From contig NZ_NMQZ01000010.1 in NCBI RefSeq assembly GCF_002864685.1, positions 1 through 64,000 on the forward strand: a DNA stretch of 64,000 nt, given 5' to 3'. Shown piece by piece: positions 36,657 to 48,873 of the stretch. Origin of the DNA: Alloalcanivorax mobilis (GTDB taxonomy: Bacteria; Pseudomonadota; Gammaproteobacteria; Pseudomonadales; Alcanivoracaceae). A program made the translations under genes and the position numbers. Each line of letters starts with the position of its first letter. The first letter of the stretch is position 1. The notes beneath the pieces were generated by a model. It was not told the origin of the DNA and searched no databases. It worked only from the letters and a program-made list of their open reading frames with translations.

Positions 36657-36744
36657 GGAACTCGGTCTTTATTTCATCTCACGGGGCGGCCCCGTGATGT
36701 GCCGCGCATGATAACCATGTTCGGCGGAAATTACAGCTCAAAAA

Positions 36745-36936
36745 TCAAGCACTCTCGCCGGAGTCGTTGGTTTTTTCGTGCTGAATCCGCTGGTAAATCT
36801 CTTCACGGTGTACGGCAACTTCCTTGGGAGCATTGACGCCAATGCGAACCTGGTTGCCTTTCACTCCGAGCACGGTAACAGTGACGTCATCGCCTACCAT
36901 CAACGTCTCTCCGACCCGACGCGTAAGTATCAGCAT
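36745..36936 (-). CDS. csrA: Carbon storage regulator CsrA (RsmA)
   Basis: 63 residues, ATG behind AGGAGGG. The dimeric RNA-binding protein blocks ribosome sites with GGA motifs. The sequence is canonical: [20 protein letters not shown] at the start, [28 protein letters not shown] with the RNA-binding R44 region. The tail is slightly longer than in E. coli. It sits between lysC and tRNA-Ser as in many Gammaproteobacteria. Confidence 0.98.
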   Translation of the reverse strand: MLILTRRVGETLMVGDDVTVTVLGVKGNQVRIGVNAPKEVAVHREEIYQRIQHEKTNDSGESA

Positions 36937-37108
36937 GGAAGGTCCCTCCTGGGTCCATCAGATTGTTCTGTGAGCGCAATGTTAAGGTTCCGCACACCGG
37001 TTACCGGTACTCTCGCGTCTACCGACGACTCCCTGATTCGAGAGCACAAATACCCGCCCCGTGTGCGACGAGGCCGGTATTATGCCGCATCAGAATTGTA
37101 AAGTCTCG

Positions 37109-38335
37109 CTAGGCCGCGGGCTGGTCCAGCTCGAAGGCCTGGTGCAGAGCGCGCACCGCCAATTCCAGGTATTTCTCCACCACGACCACGGAAATCTTGA
37201 TCTCGGAGGTGGAGATCATGGTGATGTTGACACCCTCGGCGGCCAGGGTTTCAAACATCTTGCTGGCCACGCCGGCGTGGGAGCGCATACCGACGCCCAC
37301 CAGCGAAATCTTGGCGATCTTGTCGTCGCCAATGATTTCCGGGTTGCCCAGTTCGCCGGCCGATTTCTTGAGCGCTTCCTTGGCCTTGGCGAAGTCGTTG
37401 CGGTGCACGGTGAAGGTGAAGTCGGTGGCGCCGTCCGCGCCCACGTTTTGCACGATCATGTCCACTTCGATGTTGGCGTCGCTGACCGGGCTGAGAATCT
37501 TGGCGGCGATGCCGGGGGTGTCCGGCGCGCCGCGCACGGTGATTTTCGCTTCGTCACGGGTAAAAGCGATGCCAGAGATTACCGGCTTTTCCATATCCAC
37601 CTCGTCGTCGACGGTAATGAGGGTGCCCGGGCCCTCTTGAAAGCTGGAGAGTACGCGCAGGGGCACATTGTATTTGCCGGCGAACTCCACGGAACGGATT
37701 TGCAGTACCTTGGAGCCCAGGCTGGCCATTTCCAGCATCTCTTCGAAGGTGATGCTGTCGAGACGGCGGGCGGTGTCCACCACCCGCGGGTCGGTGGTGT
37801 AGACACCGTCCACGTCAGTATAGATCTGGCACTCGTCCGCTTTCAGCGCCGCCGCCAGGGCCACCGCCGTGGTGTCGGAGCCGCCCCGGCCCAGGGTGGT
37901 GATATTGCCGTCGTCATCAATGCCTTGGAAACCGGCCACCACCACTACCCGGCCGGCGTTGAGGTCCGCGCGCATCCTGGCGTCGCCGATGTCTTCAATG
38001 CGCGCCTTGGAATGGGAGCTGTCGGTGCGAATCGGAATCTGCGCGCCGGTGTAGGAGCGCGCGTCGACACCGCGCTTGTGCAGCGCCATGGAGAGCAGCG
38101 CGATGGTCACCTGTTCACCGGTGGACACCAGCACATCCATTTCCCGGTTGCTGGGGCTGTCGGTGATGCCATTGGCGAGCTCGATCAGGCGGTTGGTTTC
38201 GCCGCTCATGGCGGACACCACGACCACCACCTGGTCCCCCCGTTCCTGGAAGCGCGCCACCCGTTCGGCAACGGCATGAATGCGTTCGACGGTGCCTACC
38301 GAGGTGCCGCCGTATTTCTGGACGATGAGTGCCAT
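37109..38335 (-). CDS. lysC: Aspartate kinase
   Basis: 408 residues from ATG at 38335 ([13 protein letters not shown]), a monofunctional kinase that phosphorylates aspartate at the head of Lys/Thr/Met synthesis. The kinase domain spans 1-245 ([35 protein letters not shown]), followed by two ACT domains (about 265-335 and 345-405) that bind Lys and/or Thr for feedback inhibition. Length matches the Pseudomonas type. 127 bp downstream of alaS. Confidence 0.96.
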   Translation of the reverse strand: MALIVQKYGGTSVGTVERIHAVAERVARFQERGDQVVVVVSAMSGETNRLIELANGITDSPSNREMDVLVSTGEQVTIALLSMALHKRGVDARSYTGAQIPIRTDSSHSKARIEDIGDARMRADLNAGRVVVVAGFQGIDDDGNITTLGRGGSDTTAVALAAALKADECQIYTDVDGVYTTDPRVVDTARRLDSITFEEMLEMASLGSKVLQIRSVEFAGKYNVPLRVLSSFQEGPGTLITVDDEVDMEKPVISGIAFTRDEAKITVRGAPDTPGIAAKILSPVSDANIEVDMIVQNVGADGATDFTFTVHRNDFAKAKEALKKSAGELGNPEIIGDDKIAKISLVGVGMRSHAGVASKMFETLAAEGVNITMISTSEIKISVVVVEKYLELAVRALHQAFELDQPAA

Positions 38336-38461
38336 AAATGACTTTGTCTGCAAAAAGGGCGCGAAAGTGTAGCATTTCAGCGCCGGTTTTTCATTTCGGG
38401 ATTGTAAGCAACCGCTAAATCCGCCCTCTCGCGGGCCGTTGCCGGCCCCCGGGGAGCGGTG

Positions 38462-41062
<2,601 letters not shown>

Positions 41063-41201
41063 AAGGATGACATTGCTTGCTGGGTTGAAAGTGACCGGCA
41101 AGTATAGCGTTGTAATCCGGCGGTTGCGATGGGGGAAACCGGCCGCCAGCGGCGCTGATCCGGAGGTTGTGGACCGCCCGGCGTCCGTTACCCGGCGCTC
41201 G

Positions 41202-42020
41202 CTAACCCTTGATCGCCGCCGCCGCGCACACCGCCACCACCATTACCAGCAGAATCCACTTCAGCATGCGCTGCGAGACCCGGTGGGCGAAGCCCACGCC
41301 GAAGCGCACCCCGACCACCATGCCCGCCGCCAGCACCAGCCCCGGCAACAGCGCCACCTGACCCCGCCAGGCGAAAATGGCCAGCGCCAGAATGGTAAAA
41401 CCGGTGGTAATGGCCAGTTTCAGAGCATTGGTGCGCACCAGGTCGTAACGCAGTTGCCCGGCCAGCACCGCGATCATGATGAACCCCACCCCGGCCTGGG
41501 CGAAGCCGCCGTAGGCGCCCACCAGGAACAGCCCGGCCCAGGCGGCCGGTGTGTTTTTCAGGTCACGGGGGGCTTCGTCGGGGCCCGGCATCAACGTGGA
41601 GGGCTTCACCACCATGATTACCGCCATCACGATCAGGGTGGTCAACAGCACCGGCTTGAGGATTTCCGGTGGCAGAAACGAGGCCGCCAGAGTACCCACC
41701 AGTGCCCCCGCCAGGGTAGGAATCATAATCCCCGGCAGCACCGCGAAGGTCATCGACCCATGGCGGTGAAACTGCCGCACGCCCTCGATCCCCTGCAGCA
41801 ACACGCCCACCCGCATGGTGCCGTTGGCCAGCGCCGGCCCCATGCCGGTGAGCATCAGCAAAGGCAGAATCAGCAGGCCACCGCCGCCGGCCAGGGTGTT
41901 GACGAAACCGGCGATCACACCAGATACCAGCAACGCCGCCACCAACCAAGGATCGCTCAGATATTCCACGGCTTGCCCCGGGGTTGTGAAAAAAGGGAAA
42001 GCATTATGACGCTGTTGCAC
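41202..42020 (-). CDS. TSUP (TauE/SafE) family membrane transporter
   Basis: 272 residues, or 255 from an alternative GTG at 41969. Eight to nine predicted helices with the family repeat: [27 protein letters not shown] in the first half and [21 protein letters not shown] in the second. TSUP proteins export sulfite, sulfoacetate or related anions, or take up sulfur species; the substrate here is unknown. Inserted between alaS and recX on the same strand. Confidence 0.9.
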   Translation of the reverse strand: MQQRHNAFPFFTTPGQAVEYLSDPWLVAALLVSGVIAGFVNTLAGGGGLLILPLLMLTGMGPALANGTMRVGVLLQGIEGVRQFHRHGSMTFAVLPGIMIPTLAGALVGTLAASFLPPEILKPVLLTTLIVMAVIMVVKPSTLMPGPDEAPRDLKNTPAAWAGLFLVGAYGGFAQAGVGFIMIAVLAGQLRYDLVRTNALKLAITTGFTILALAIFAWRGQVALLPGLVLAAGMVVGVRFGVGFAHRVSQRMLKWILLVMVVAVCAAAAIKG

Positions 42021-42127
42021 CGCAAATAAAGAGGTTGATCGCGGTTTACCGGAAAGCGGCTTTTGGATCGCCCATCGGGAACGCGGAGCAAGACAGCTGG
42101 CCTCAGCGGCATCGGACGGCGCCGGCC

Positions 42128-42637
42128 TCAGAAATCCGGATCGTCTTCCTGGTGGTCCAGAGCGTGGAAGCTCTGTTCCGCGTTAAACCCCCGTGACTGC
42201 AAAAAACGAAGTTGCTTGGCTTTTTCACGGCGGTCCGCCGGTGGTTGTCGAAACCGCCGGCGCCGCACCTCAATGGCCAGCGCGAACCAGTCGCAGTCCG
42301 CCTCGCTAAGCGCTTCGCTGGTCAGGGCCTCTGAAATGCCCCGCTGATTGAGTTCGGCGCGAATGCGCAACGGGCCCTGGCCCCGATCAATACGCGAGCG
42401 CACGAAAAAACCGGCGAAACGCCGGTCATTCAGAAAGTCGTGCTCTTCGCACCATGCCAATACCGGCTCCACCGCCGCCTCGGCACCGAATTTGCGGACC
42501 ATCTTGGTGCGCAATTCGCTGCGGCCATGGTCCCGGCGCGCCAGCAGCCCAACAGCGTACTGACGCAGGCTGGCCGGGTCGTCCGCCGCGGGCGCGGCGG
42601 CTGGCTTATTCGCCCGTGGTTTCGGGTTCCACGACAT
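42128..42637 (-). CDS. recX: Regulatory protein RecX
   Basis: 169 residues from ATG at 42637, overlapping the recA stop by 32 bp. It caps and inhibits RecA filaments. Three tandem three-helix repeats: [73 protein letters not shown], and the C-terminal [21 protein letters not shown]. Translational coupling to recA is likely. Confidence 0.95.
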   Translation of the reverse strand: MSWNPKPRANKPAAAPAADDPASLRQYAVGLLARRDHGRSELRTKMVRKFGAEAAVEPVLAWCEEHDFLNDRRFAGFFVRSRIDRGQGPLRIRAELNQRGISEALTSEALSEADCDWFALAIEVRRRRFRQPPADRREKAKQLRFLQSRGFNAEQSFHALDHQEDDPDF

Positions 42638-43664
42638 CCTGTGCTGCCTCTTCACCGGGGCGCACCGGCACACTCAACAACCGGGTGCGAATTTCTTTCT
42701 CAATGGCCTCGGCCACCTCGGGATGCTCGGACAGGTATTCGCAGGCGTTCTGCTTGCCCTGGCCGATCTTGTCGCCCTGATAGGCGTACCAGGCACCGGA
42801 CTTGTCCACCAGCCCCTGCTGCACACCCAGGTCCAGCACTTCGCCAAGCTGGTTGATGCCCTGGCCATAGAGAATCTGGAACTCGGCCTGCTTGAACGGC
42901 GGCGCCACCTTGTTTTTCACCACTTTCACCCGGGTCTCGTTGCCGGTCACCTCGTCGCCTTGCTTGACCGCGCCGATCCGGCGGATGTCCAGGCGTACCG
43001 AGGAGTAGAACTTGAGTGCGTTACCGCCAGTGGTGGTTTCCGGATTACCGAACATCACGCCGATCTTCATGCGGATCTGGTTGATGAAGATCACCAGGCA
43101 GTTGGCGTTCTTCACGTTACCCGTGATCTTACGCAGCGCCTGGCTCATCAGGCGTGCCTGCAGGCCCACGTGGGTGTCGCCCATCTCGCCTTCGATCTCC
43201 GCCTTGGGCACCAGCGCCGCCACGGAATCGACGATCACCACATCCACGGCGCCTGAGCGCACCAGCATGTCGGAGATCTCCAGGGCCTGCTCGCCGGTAT
43301 CCGGCTGGGAGACGATCAGATCGTCCACGTTGACGCCCAGTTTCTCGGCGTAATCCGGGTCCAGGGCGTGCTCGGCGTCGACAAAGGCGCAGGTCGCGCC
43401 TTGCTTCTGTGCCTGGGCGATCACGCTCAGCGTAAGGGTGGTTTTACCGGAGGATTCCGGGCCGTAGATTTCAACGATACGACCCTTGGGGAGACCACCA
43501 ATGCCCAGGGCGATATCCAACCCCAGGGAACCGGTGGAAATGGCGGGAATGCGCTCGCGCTTCTGATCGCCCATGCGCATCACCGACCCTTTACCGAACT
43601 GGCGCTCGATCTGAGACAGCGCCGCGGACAATGCTTTGCCTTTGTCGCTACTTTTGTCGCTCAT
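42606..43664 (-). CDS. recA: Recombinase RecA
   Basis: 352 residues from ATG at 43664, behind GAGAGGGG. Walker A GPESSGKT at 68-75, [27 protein letters not shown] with loop L1, and [29 protein letters not shown] with loop L2 are all canonical. A Glu-rich C-terminal tail follows. Controlled by the LexA box at 43700-43719. Upstream of recX and downstream of pncC. Confidence 0.99.
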   Translation of the reverse strand: MSDKSSDKGKALSAALSQIERQFGKGSVMRMGDQKRERIPAISTGSLGLDIALGIGGLPKGRIVEIYGPESSGKTTLTLSVIAQAQKQGATCAFVDAEHALDPDYAEKLGVNVDDLIVSQPDTGEQALEISDMLVRSGAVDVVIVDSVAALVPKAEIEGEMGDTHVGLQARLMSQALRKITGNVKNANCLVIFINQIRMKIGVMFGNPETTTGGNALKFYSSVRLDIRRIGAVKQGDEVTGNETRVKVVKNKVAPPFKQAEFQILYGQGINQLGEVLDLGVQQGLVDKSGAWYAYQGDKIGQGKQNACEYLSEHPEVAEAIEKEIRTRLLSVPVRPGEEAAQDVVEPETTGE

Positions 43665-43699
43665 GTTGACCCCTCTCTCGGCGCTGGCCCTCCGGCCAG

Positions 43700-43747
43700 C
43701 ACTGTCAATTTGAACAGTATTGTGCGGTCTTTTTTGATCCGGTGCAA
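43700..43747 (-). promoter_or_regulatory. recA promoter with LexA (SOS) box
   Basis: Minus strand -35 TTGCAC (43747-43742), 17-nt spacer, -10 CACAAT (43724-43719). The SOS box CTGTTCAAATTGACAG (43717-43702) is a perfect CTGT-N8-ACAG and begins within 2 bp of the -10 element. Confidence 0.85.
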
Positions 43748-43753
43748 GCGCTC

Positions 43754-44236
43754 TCAACCAAGCCGCGCATTCAGCCCTTCCAGAGCGGCACGAATCGCCT
43801 GGGAACGCACCACATCACGCCCGCCAGGAAAGTGGAATCGCTGTGCCTCGGTGTGCTCCGCACCCAAGCCCCAGGCGATCCACACCGTGCCCACCGGCTT
43901 CTCCGGGGAACCCCCATCCGGACCCGCCACACCGCTGACCGCCACGCTCACATCGCCGTTGGAATGCCGCAATGCACCCCGGGCCATGGCCAGCACCACC
44001 TCTTCACTGACGGCGCCATGCTCTTCAATCAAGGCCTCGGGCACATCCAGCATCTGTTGCTTCGACAGGTTCGAATAGGTCACGAAGCCCCGCTCGAACC
44101 AGCTTGACGCACCGGGCTCGTCGGTGAGAATGCGGGCGATGCCGCCACCCGTGCAGGATTCCGCCGTGACCACCGAAAGGCGCCGGGTTTGCAATACCAG
44201 GCTTAACTTCTCGACCTGCTCTTTGATGCCCTGCAT
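43754..44236 (-). CDS. pncC: Nicotinamide-nucleotide amidohydrolase PncC (CinA C-terminal type)
   Basis: 160 residues, a stand-alone CinA_C domain. It deamidates nicotinamide mononucleotide for NAD salvage. The [14 protein letters not shown] motif with the catalytic Ser, [13 protein letters not shown], and [24 protein letters not shown] are diagnostic. It directly precedes recA, the usual order; the gap to the recA start is about 90 bp and holds the recA promoter. Confidence 0.95.
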   Translation of the reverse strand: MQGIKEQVEKLSLVLQTRRLSVVTAESCTGGGIARILTDEPGASSWFERGFVTYSNLSKQQMLDVPEALIEEHGAVSEEVVLAMARGALRHSNGDVSVAVSGVAGPDGGSPEKPVGTVWIAWGLGAEHTEAQRFHFPGGRDVVRSQAIRAALEGLNARLG

Positions 44237-44480
44237 CGGACTTCCTCCCTGTATAAGTACCGCGCCTATAATGCCGTCGTTTGCCGTGCTTGCCCACTAT
44301 GCGTGGCGCACAGGCGGCCGGCAGCCAGGTTGTGCGCCAGAGCACATAAAAATCGCGGCGACAGGGGTTGTGAGACCGCCACGGGCCCCCCAGGGCTTGA
44401 CTCAGTGACGCCTGGAGCATGTGGCAACGCGGGCCCTGGGCTGACCAACCTTACACGGAGGCAACACAACAGGAGGTTTC

Positions 44481-45644
44481 ATGAGAGCCCTTACCTGGCA
44501 CGGTACCCACGATGTTCGCGTCGACACCGTTGACGATCCGCGCATCGAAGCCCCCCGCGACGCCATCATCAAGGTCTCGGCGACCGCGATCTGCGGCTCG
44601 GATCTTCATTTGTACAACGGTCTGATGCCAACCATGCAAGCCGGCGATGTGCTCGGCCACGAATTCATGGGCGAAGTGGTCGAAACGGGTTCGCAAGCTG
44701 GTGGCCTGAGCCCGGGCGACCGGGTCGTGGTGCCCTTCACCATCGCCTGCGGCGACTGTTACTTCTGCAATAAGCGGCTTTATTCGCTGTGCGATGAAAG
44801 CAACCCGAACAGCGACATCGCCGCTGACGCCATCGGCCATTCACCCTCTGCCCTGTTCGGCTATTCACACATGCTTGGCGGCATCGCTGGCGGCCAAGCG
44901 GAGTATGTGCGTGTCCCCTACGCCGATGTCGGCCCGCTTAAGGTGGAATCCGACCTCAGCGACGAGCAATTGCTGTTTCTTTCCGACATCTATCCGACCG
45001 GCTATATGGCCGCCGCTAATTGTGACATCGAGCCTGGCGATACCGTGGCGGTGTGGGGCTGCGGCCCGGTCGGCCAGTTCTCCATCGTGAGCGCCTGGAT
45101 GCTCGGTGCCGGCCGGGTAATCGCCATCGACCGGGTCGCCGAGCGTCTGGCCCTGGCCGAGCAGAAAGCCGGCGCCGAAGTGATCAACTTCGAGCGCGAA
45201 GACGTCTACTCACGTTTGATGGAAATGACCGGCGGCCGCGGACCGGACGCCTGTATTGATGCGGTCGGCGCCGAAGCCCACGGCGCCGGTGACCCGGAAG
45301 CCGTGCCCCGTAAAGCGGACTCCTCCGAACCCAACCACGCGGACGCGCTCAACCAACTGATTCGTTGTTGCCGCAAAGGCGGGCGACTTTCCATTCCCGG
45401 CGTTTACACCGACAACGTCGATGGCGTGGCACTCAACGGCCTGATGAACAAATCACTCTCGGTGAAAACCGGCCAAACCCACATGCAGGCTTATATGCCG
45501 GCACTGCTGCGCACCATCGAGCAAGGCAACATCGATCCTTCGTTCATTATCAGCCACCGCTATAAGCTCGAGGATGCGCCCGGAGCTTACGCGGACTTCA
45601 ATGCCAAGAAAGACAACTGCATCAAGGTGTTCATGACGCCGTAA
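44481..45644 (+). CDS. Zinc-dependent alcohol dehydrogenase (formaldehyde dehydrogenase-like MDR)
   Basis: 387 residues, ATG behind AGGAGG. Medium-chain dehydrogenase. Catalytic zinc ligands are C38 (CGSD) and H60/E61 (GHEF); structural zinc ligands are C90, C93, C96 and C104. The Rossmann motif is VWGCGPVGQ. The long insertion at about 255-290 ([14 protein letters not shown]...[17 protein letters not shown]) is typical of the glutathione-independent formaldehyde dehydrogenase branch. Substrate not certain. Followed by a small basic protein gene. Confidence 0.92.
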   Translation: MRALTWHGTHDVRVDTVDDPRIEAPRDAIIKVSATAICGSDLHLYNGLMPTMQAGDVLGHEFMGEVVETGSQAGGLSPGDRVVVPFTIACGDCYFCNKRLYSLCDESNPNSDIAADAIGHSPSALFGYSHMLGGIAGGQAEYVRVPYADVGPLKVESDLSDEQLLFLSDIYPTGYMAAANCDIEPGDTVAVWGCGPVGQFSIVSAWMLGAGRVIAIDRVAERLALAEQKAGAEVINFEREDVYSRLMEMTGGRGPDACIDAVGAEAHGAGDPEAVPRKADSSEPNHADALNQLIRCCRKGGRLSIPGVYTDNVDGVALNGLMNKSLSVKTGQTHMQAYMPALLRTIEQGNIDPSFIISHRYKLEDAPGAYADFNAKKDNCIKVFMTP

Positions 45645-45701
45645 CCGACTGGCCAGGCCTGGACCGGCGTGGCTGATACGAGCACATCAAGGAGGTGCCC
45701 C

Positions 45702-45965
45702 ATGGCAACGCAAAATCATGGAAAGCAGATCAAGAACGACGATCAATACGAAGCTCTTCGCGATCAGGGCGTGAGTAAATCCAAGGCTGCGCGCATCGCC
45801 AACACCCGCGATGCCGGCAAAAAAGGCGGCCAGCAACCGCCCTACGAAGACTGGAGCCGCGACGAGCTTTACCAGAAGGCAAAGGAAGTAGGCGTGTCCG
45901 GCCGCAGCAAGATGGACAAGGCTGAATTGAAAAAAGCGCTGCGCCAGGGCAGCCAACAGTCGTGA
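45702..45965 (+). CDS. Small basic protein with Rho N-terminal/SAP-like helix (DUF7218-like)
   Basis: 87 residues, ATG behind AAGGAGG. N-terminal HGKQIKNDDQYEALRDQGVSKSKAARIANT, then YEDWSRDELYQKAKEVGVSGRSKMDKAELKKALR, the helix-extended-loop-helix pattern of Rho_N/SAP nucleic-acid-binding motifs. Very hydrophilic and basic; cytosolic. Such proteins often accompany stress or DNA-binding functions, but no role is known. It lies 57 bp after the dehydrogenase gene and may be co-transcribed. Confidence 0.8.
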   Translation: MATQNHGKQIKNDDQYEALRDQGVSKSKAARIANTRDAGKKGGQQPPYEDWSRDELYQKAKEVGVSGRSKMDKAELKKALRQGSQQS

Positions 45966-46106
45966 AATGGAGCAGGACGGAGCCGGGCGCGGTAAGCGCC
46001 CTGCTTGATGCCAGTGGCGGGCGCTCGATCACTCTGCTCCATGCCACTCGCGACCGAACACAACAACGCCGTGGCGCTAAAAAAATTCCTGCGGGCTAAG
46101 CGCTGA
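45966..46106 (+). pseudogene. DUF488 gene remnant (frameshifted 3' end)
   Basis: The plus strand encodes VSALLDASGGRSITLLHATRD and then, in another frame, [17 protein letters not shown] followed by TGA at 46104. The intact DUF488 protein at 57801-58163 has VNALLDNSGQRTLTLLYAARD directly followed by TEHNNAVALKMYLQARR, so one base is missing around 46049-46053. No start or N-terminal two thirds remain. Its stop overlaps the argC stop region on the other strand. Confidence 0.8.
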
Positions 46107-47046
46107 GCAGCCCGGTGGTTTCGTCGATGCCCAGGTGCACGTTCATGTTTTGCACCGCGGCGCCGGCCGCGCCCTTGCCGAGGTTATCCAGCCGCGCCAC
46201 CACGCACTGACGTTCGCCATTGCCGAACACGAACAAATCCACGCGGTTGGTGCCGTTGCTGCCCTGTACATCAAAAAAGCCGCCATCCAGGCTGCTCGGG
46301 TCGTCCGGCGCGTGCGCTTTCACAAAGGGTTCGCCAGCGTAATACTGCCGGTAGGTGTCGTACAACGTTCGCGCATCGGTACCGGCTTTAAGGCACGACA
46401 GGTGCAGCGGCACCGTCACCGCCAACCCCTTCAGAAACGGCCCCACCGTCGGCACGAACACCGGCGCCATCGCCAACCCGGCGTAGCGTTGCATCTCTGG
46501 CAAATGCTTATGGGCCAGACCCAGAGCGTAGGCCCGTGGCGCATTGAGCCGGCCGGCGGCGTCCGCCTCATAGTCGGCGATCATGCCCTTGCCGCCGCCG
46601 CTGTAGCCGGTCAGCGAGGACGCCGACAGTGGGTAATCCGCCGGCACAATGCCCGCCTCCACCAGCGGCCGCACCGCCAGAATAAAAGCACTGGCGTGGC
46701 ACCCCACATTGGCGATGCGCTTGCTCGCGCGAATCAAATCGCGCTGGCCCGGCGCCAGTTCCGGCAGCCCATAGACCCAGTCGTCCGCCACCCGGAAGGC
46801 GGTGCTGGCATCAATCAGGCAGGTGTGCGGGTTGTCCACCATCGCCGCCGCCTCGCGGGAGGCCGCGTCCGGCAGACACAAAAAGGCCACGTCCGCGGCG
46901 TTCAACAACCGCGCCCGCTCGGTCGGGTCCTTGCGCAGGGCACTGTCAATGCGCAGCAATTCGATGTCCTGGCGTTGCTCCAGGTAGTCGAACAGCCGCA
47001 GACCGGTGGTGCCTTCCTGACCGTCCACATAGACCTTGAATGCCAT
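46096..47046 (-). CDS. argC: N-acetyl-gamma-glutamyl-phosphate reductase (type 2 ArgC)
   Basis: 316 residues from ATG at 47046, behind GGGAGATTC. NADPH-dependent step of arginine synthesis. [18 protein letters not shown] is the nucleotide-binding loop, and [15 protein letters not shown] holds the catalytic Cys. H in LAHKHLPEM is the partner His. The short length and the D-G-Q-E-G-T-T-G loop identify the type 2 class. No other arg genes are close. Confidence 0.94.
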   Translation of the reverse strand: MAFKVYVDGQEGTTGLRLFDYLEQRQDIELLRIDSALRKDPTERARLLNAADVAFLCLPDAASREAAAMVDNPHTCLIDASTAFRVADDWVYGLPELAPGQRDLIRASKRIANVGCHASAFILAVRPLVEAGIVPADYPLSASSLTGYSGGGKGMIADYEADAAGRLNAPRAYALGLAHKHLPEMQRYAGLAMAPVFVPTVGPFLKGLAVTVPLHLSCLKAGTDARTLYDTYRQYYAGEPFVKAHAPDDPSSLDGGFFDVQGSNGTNRVDLFVFGNGERQCVVARLDNLGKGAAGAAVQNMNVHLGIDETTGLLSA

Positions 47047-47128
47047 TATCGAATCTCCCGGAGTCTGAGACCGCAAAGCCTAGGCATAAGGCCCCCGCGA
47101 TGCAACGGGGGCAGGCCGTTTCCGCGTT

Positions 47129-48337
47129 TCAAGCGGCCAGCGAGCCGGCCGGACCGAAGAACTCGTAATGGATATCGGCCTCATCCACGCCACGCTCGCG
47201 CAGCAGACCGTGGACCGCCTGGAGCATCGGTTCTGGCCCGCAGAAGTAATACTCCGCCACGCAATCGCCAACCAGGTGGTCCAACAGGCCCGCGTCGATC
47301 AGGCCGTCGCTGTCGTGGGACACACCGGCACGGTCACCCGGCAACGGCTCACTGTAGCGCAGGTGCGCGGTCAGATTGGCGTGGCGGCGCTTGAGCTCGG
47401 CCAGCTCCTGCTGAAAGGGCTGCACGGCACTGTTCAACGCGCCCTGGATGAACACCACCGGCCGCCTCGGCGAGGATGCCAACGAAGCATGCAGCATGGA
47501 CAGAATCGGCGTGATGCCCACCCCGCCCGCGATCAACACCAGCGGCTTTTCGGCCTGGTTTTCCTGCAACACGAACTCACCGCAGGGCGGGCTGAGTTCC
47601 ACCTGCTGGCCCACTTTCAGTTGGTCGTGCAGGTAGTTGGAGCACACGCCGGCGGGCGTGCCCTCCTCGCGTTTCACGCTGATCCGATAAAAGGCCTCGC
47701 CGGGACGGTTGGACAAGCTGTAGTTGCGCATCTCGGTACGCCCGCCGGGTGGGGTCACGCGGATCGTCACGTACTGACCGGGGCGGTGCGGCCGCAGCGC
47801 CCGGCCGTCTTCCGGTTCCAGGTACAACGACAGGATATTGGTGCTGACCGGCTCGCGGCGCGTCACCACGAACCGCTTGAACCCCTGCCATCCGTGGGCC
47901 TGCTCCTGGGCCTGATAAATCTCCGCCTCGCGTTGAATGAAGATATCCGCCAGCGCGCCGTAAGCGGCCGCCCAGGCGTTGATGATATCGTCGCTGGCGG
48001 CCTCGCCCAGCACCTCGCGGATCGACGCCAACAGATTGGCGCCAACGATCGGATAATGCTCGGGACGAATCCCCAGAGAGGCATGCTTCTGGGCGATCAA
48101 CTCCACCGCGCCCATTAGTGCCGCCGGGTTATCGACATGCTGGGCGTAGGCGCAGATGGCCCCGGCCAAAGCGCGCTGCTGGGAGCCGGAACGTTGATGG
48201 GCCGGGTTGAAGTATGCCTTCACTTCGGGGTTTTCACGGAACAGACGCTGGTAGAAATGGCGGGTCAGCGTTTCTCCATGTTCCTGAAGAACCGGGACGG
48301 TCTGTTGGATCACCGCGAGCTGCTCGGCTGTGAGCAT
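47129..48337 (-). CDS. hmp: Flavohemoprotein, NO dioxygenase
   Basis: 402 residues from ATG at 48337, behind GGGAGAGA. It oxidises NO to nitrate with O2 and NAD(P)H. Globin domain 1-140 has Y29, Q53 and proximal H85 at the E. coli positions. FAD domain: MRNYSLSN. NAD domain: LIAGGVGITPILSMLHASL and the C-terminal YFCGPEPML. Divergent from nsrR across two dyads, which fits NO-induced expression. Confidence 0.97.
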   Translation of the reverse strand: MLTAEQLAVIQQTVPVLQEHGETLTRHFYQRLFRENPEVKAYFNPAHQRSGSQQRALAGAICAYAQHVDNPAALMGAVELIAQKHASLGIRPEHYPIVGANLLASIREVLGEAASDDIINAWAAAYGALADIFIQREAEIYQAQEQAHGWQGFKRFVVTRREPVSTNILSLYLEPEDGRALRPHRPGQYVTIRVTPPGGRTEMRNYSLSNRPGEAFYRISVKREEGTPAGVCSNYLHDQLKVGQQVELSPPCGEFVLQENQAEKPLVLIAGGVGITPILSMLHASLASSPRRPVVFIQGALNSAVQPFQQELAELKRRHANLTAHLRYSEPLPGDRAGVSHDSDGLIDAGLLDHLVGDCVAEYYFCGPEPMLQAVHGLLRERGVDEADIHYEFFGPAGSLAA

Positions 48338-48354
48338 GGTATCTCTCCCATAAT

Positions 48355-48412
48355 AGGTATTTTGCATGCCTCTTTTAATAGGAATACTATCTACCTCTTT
48401 AGGGACGGTCAA
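48355..48412 (-). promoter_or_regulatory. hmp promoter with two NsrR-type dyads
   Basis: hmp promoter on the minus strand: TTGACC (48412-48407), 17-nt spacer, TAGTAT (48389-48384). Dyad 1: AGGTAT-N5-ATGCCT (48355-48371). Dyad 2: AGGAATACTATCTACCT (48380-48396), overlapping the -10. AGG-N11-CCT symmetry in both suggests NsrR sites serving the divergent hmp and nsrR genes. Confidence 0.65.
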
Positions 48413-48419
48413 GCGACTT

Positions 48420-48845
48420 ATGCAACTGACAACGCACACCGACTACGCTCTGCGGCTGCTCATTTATCTGGCGATCTCGGAGCAGAAAGCACCGGCCACG
48501 GTGCAGGAAATCGCGCTGAGCTATGGGATTTCGGCGAATCACATCGCCAAGGTCGCGCAAACCCTGGTGCAACTCGATTATGTGAAGAGCCTGCGCGGAC
48601 GGGGAGGCGGTTTGGTGCTGGCACGGCAAGCGCACACCATCCGCATTGGCAGCGTGGTTCGAGAAACCGAGAATCTCAAATTGCTGGAATGCTTCGGCCC
48701 GGATTCATCCTGCCCGATCGATCCCGCCTGCACGCTGAAGAAGATACTGGGGCGCGCCCAAGAAGCGTTTCTTGAAGAGCTGGACCGCCACACCCTGGCG
48801 GACCTGGTCACCAACGGCGGCGAGCTGCGCCAATTGCTGGCGTAA
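48420..48845 (+). CDS. nsrR: Rrf2 family NO-sensing repressor NsrR
   Basis: 141 residues from ATG at 48420 (MQLTTHTDYALRLLIYLA). Winged helix at 1-80 with TVQEIALSYGISANHIAKVAQTLVQLDYVKSLRGRGGGLVLA. The iron-sulfur ligands are C91, C98 and C104 (ECFGPDSSC, PAC), as in NsrR. NO nitrosylates the cluster and releases DNA. Divergent from hmp, its classical target. Confidence 0.95.
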   Translation: MQLTTHTDYALRLLIYLAISEQKAPATVQEIALSYGISANHIAKVAQTLVQLDYVKSLRGRGGGLVLARQAHTIRIGSVVRETENLKLLECFGPDSSCPIDPACTLKKILGRAQEAFLEELDRHTLADLVTNGGELRQLLA

Positions 48846-48873
48846 CCCGGCGCGCCGTTTTTTCCGGCCGCGC

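Noticed and set aside
36222-36836. A 204-codon plus-strand frame containing WRRGRDSNPRY
   Set aside because: This is the well-known spurious translation across tRNA-Ser and its terminator repeat; the sequence is explained by the tRNA and the duplicated module.
44237-44480. A riboswitch or small gene in the gap between pncC and the zinc dehydrogenase
   Set aside because: Only ordinary promoter-like AT patches and GC-rich sequence were seen; no known aptamer motif or supported frame.
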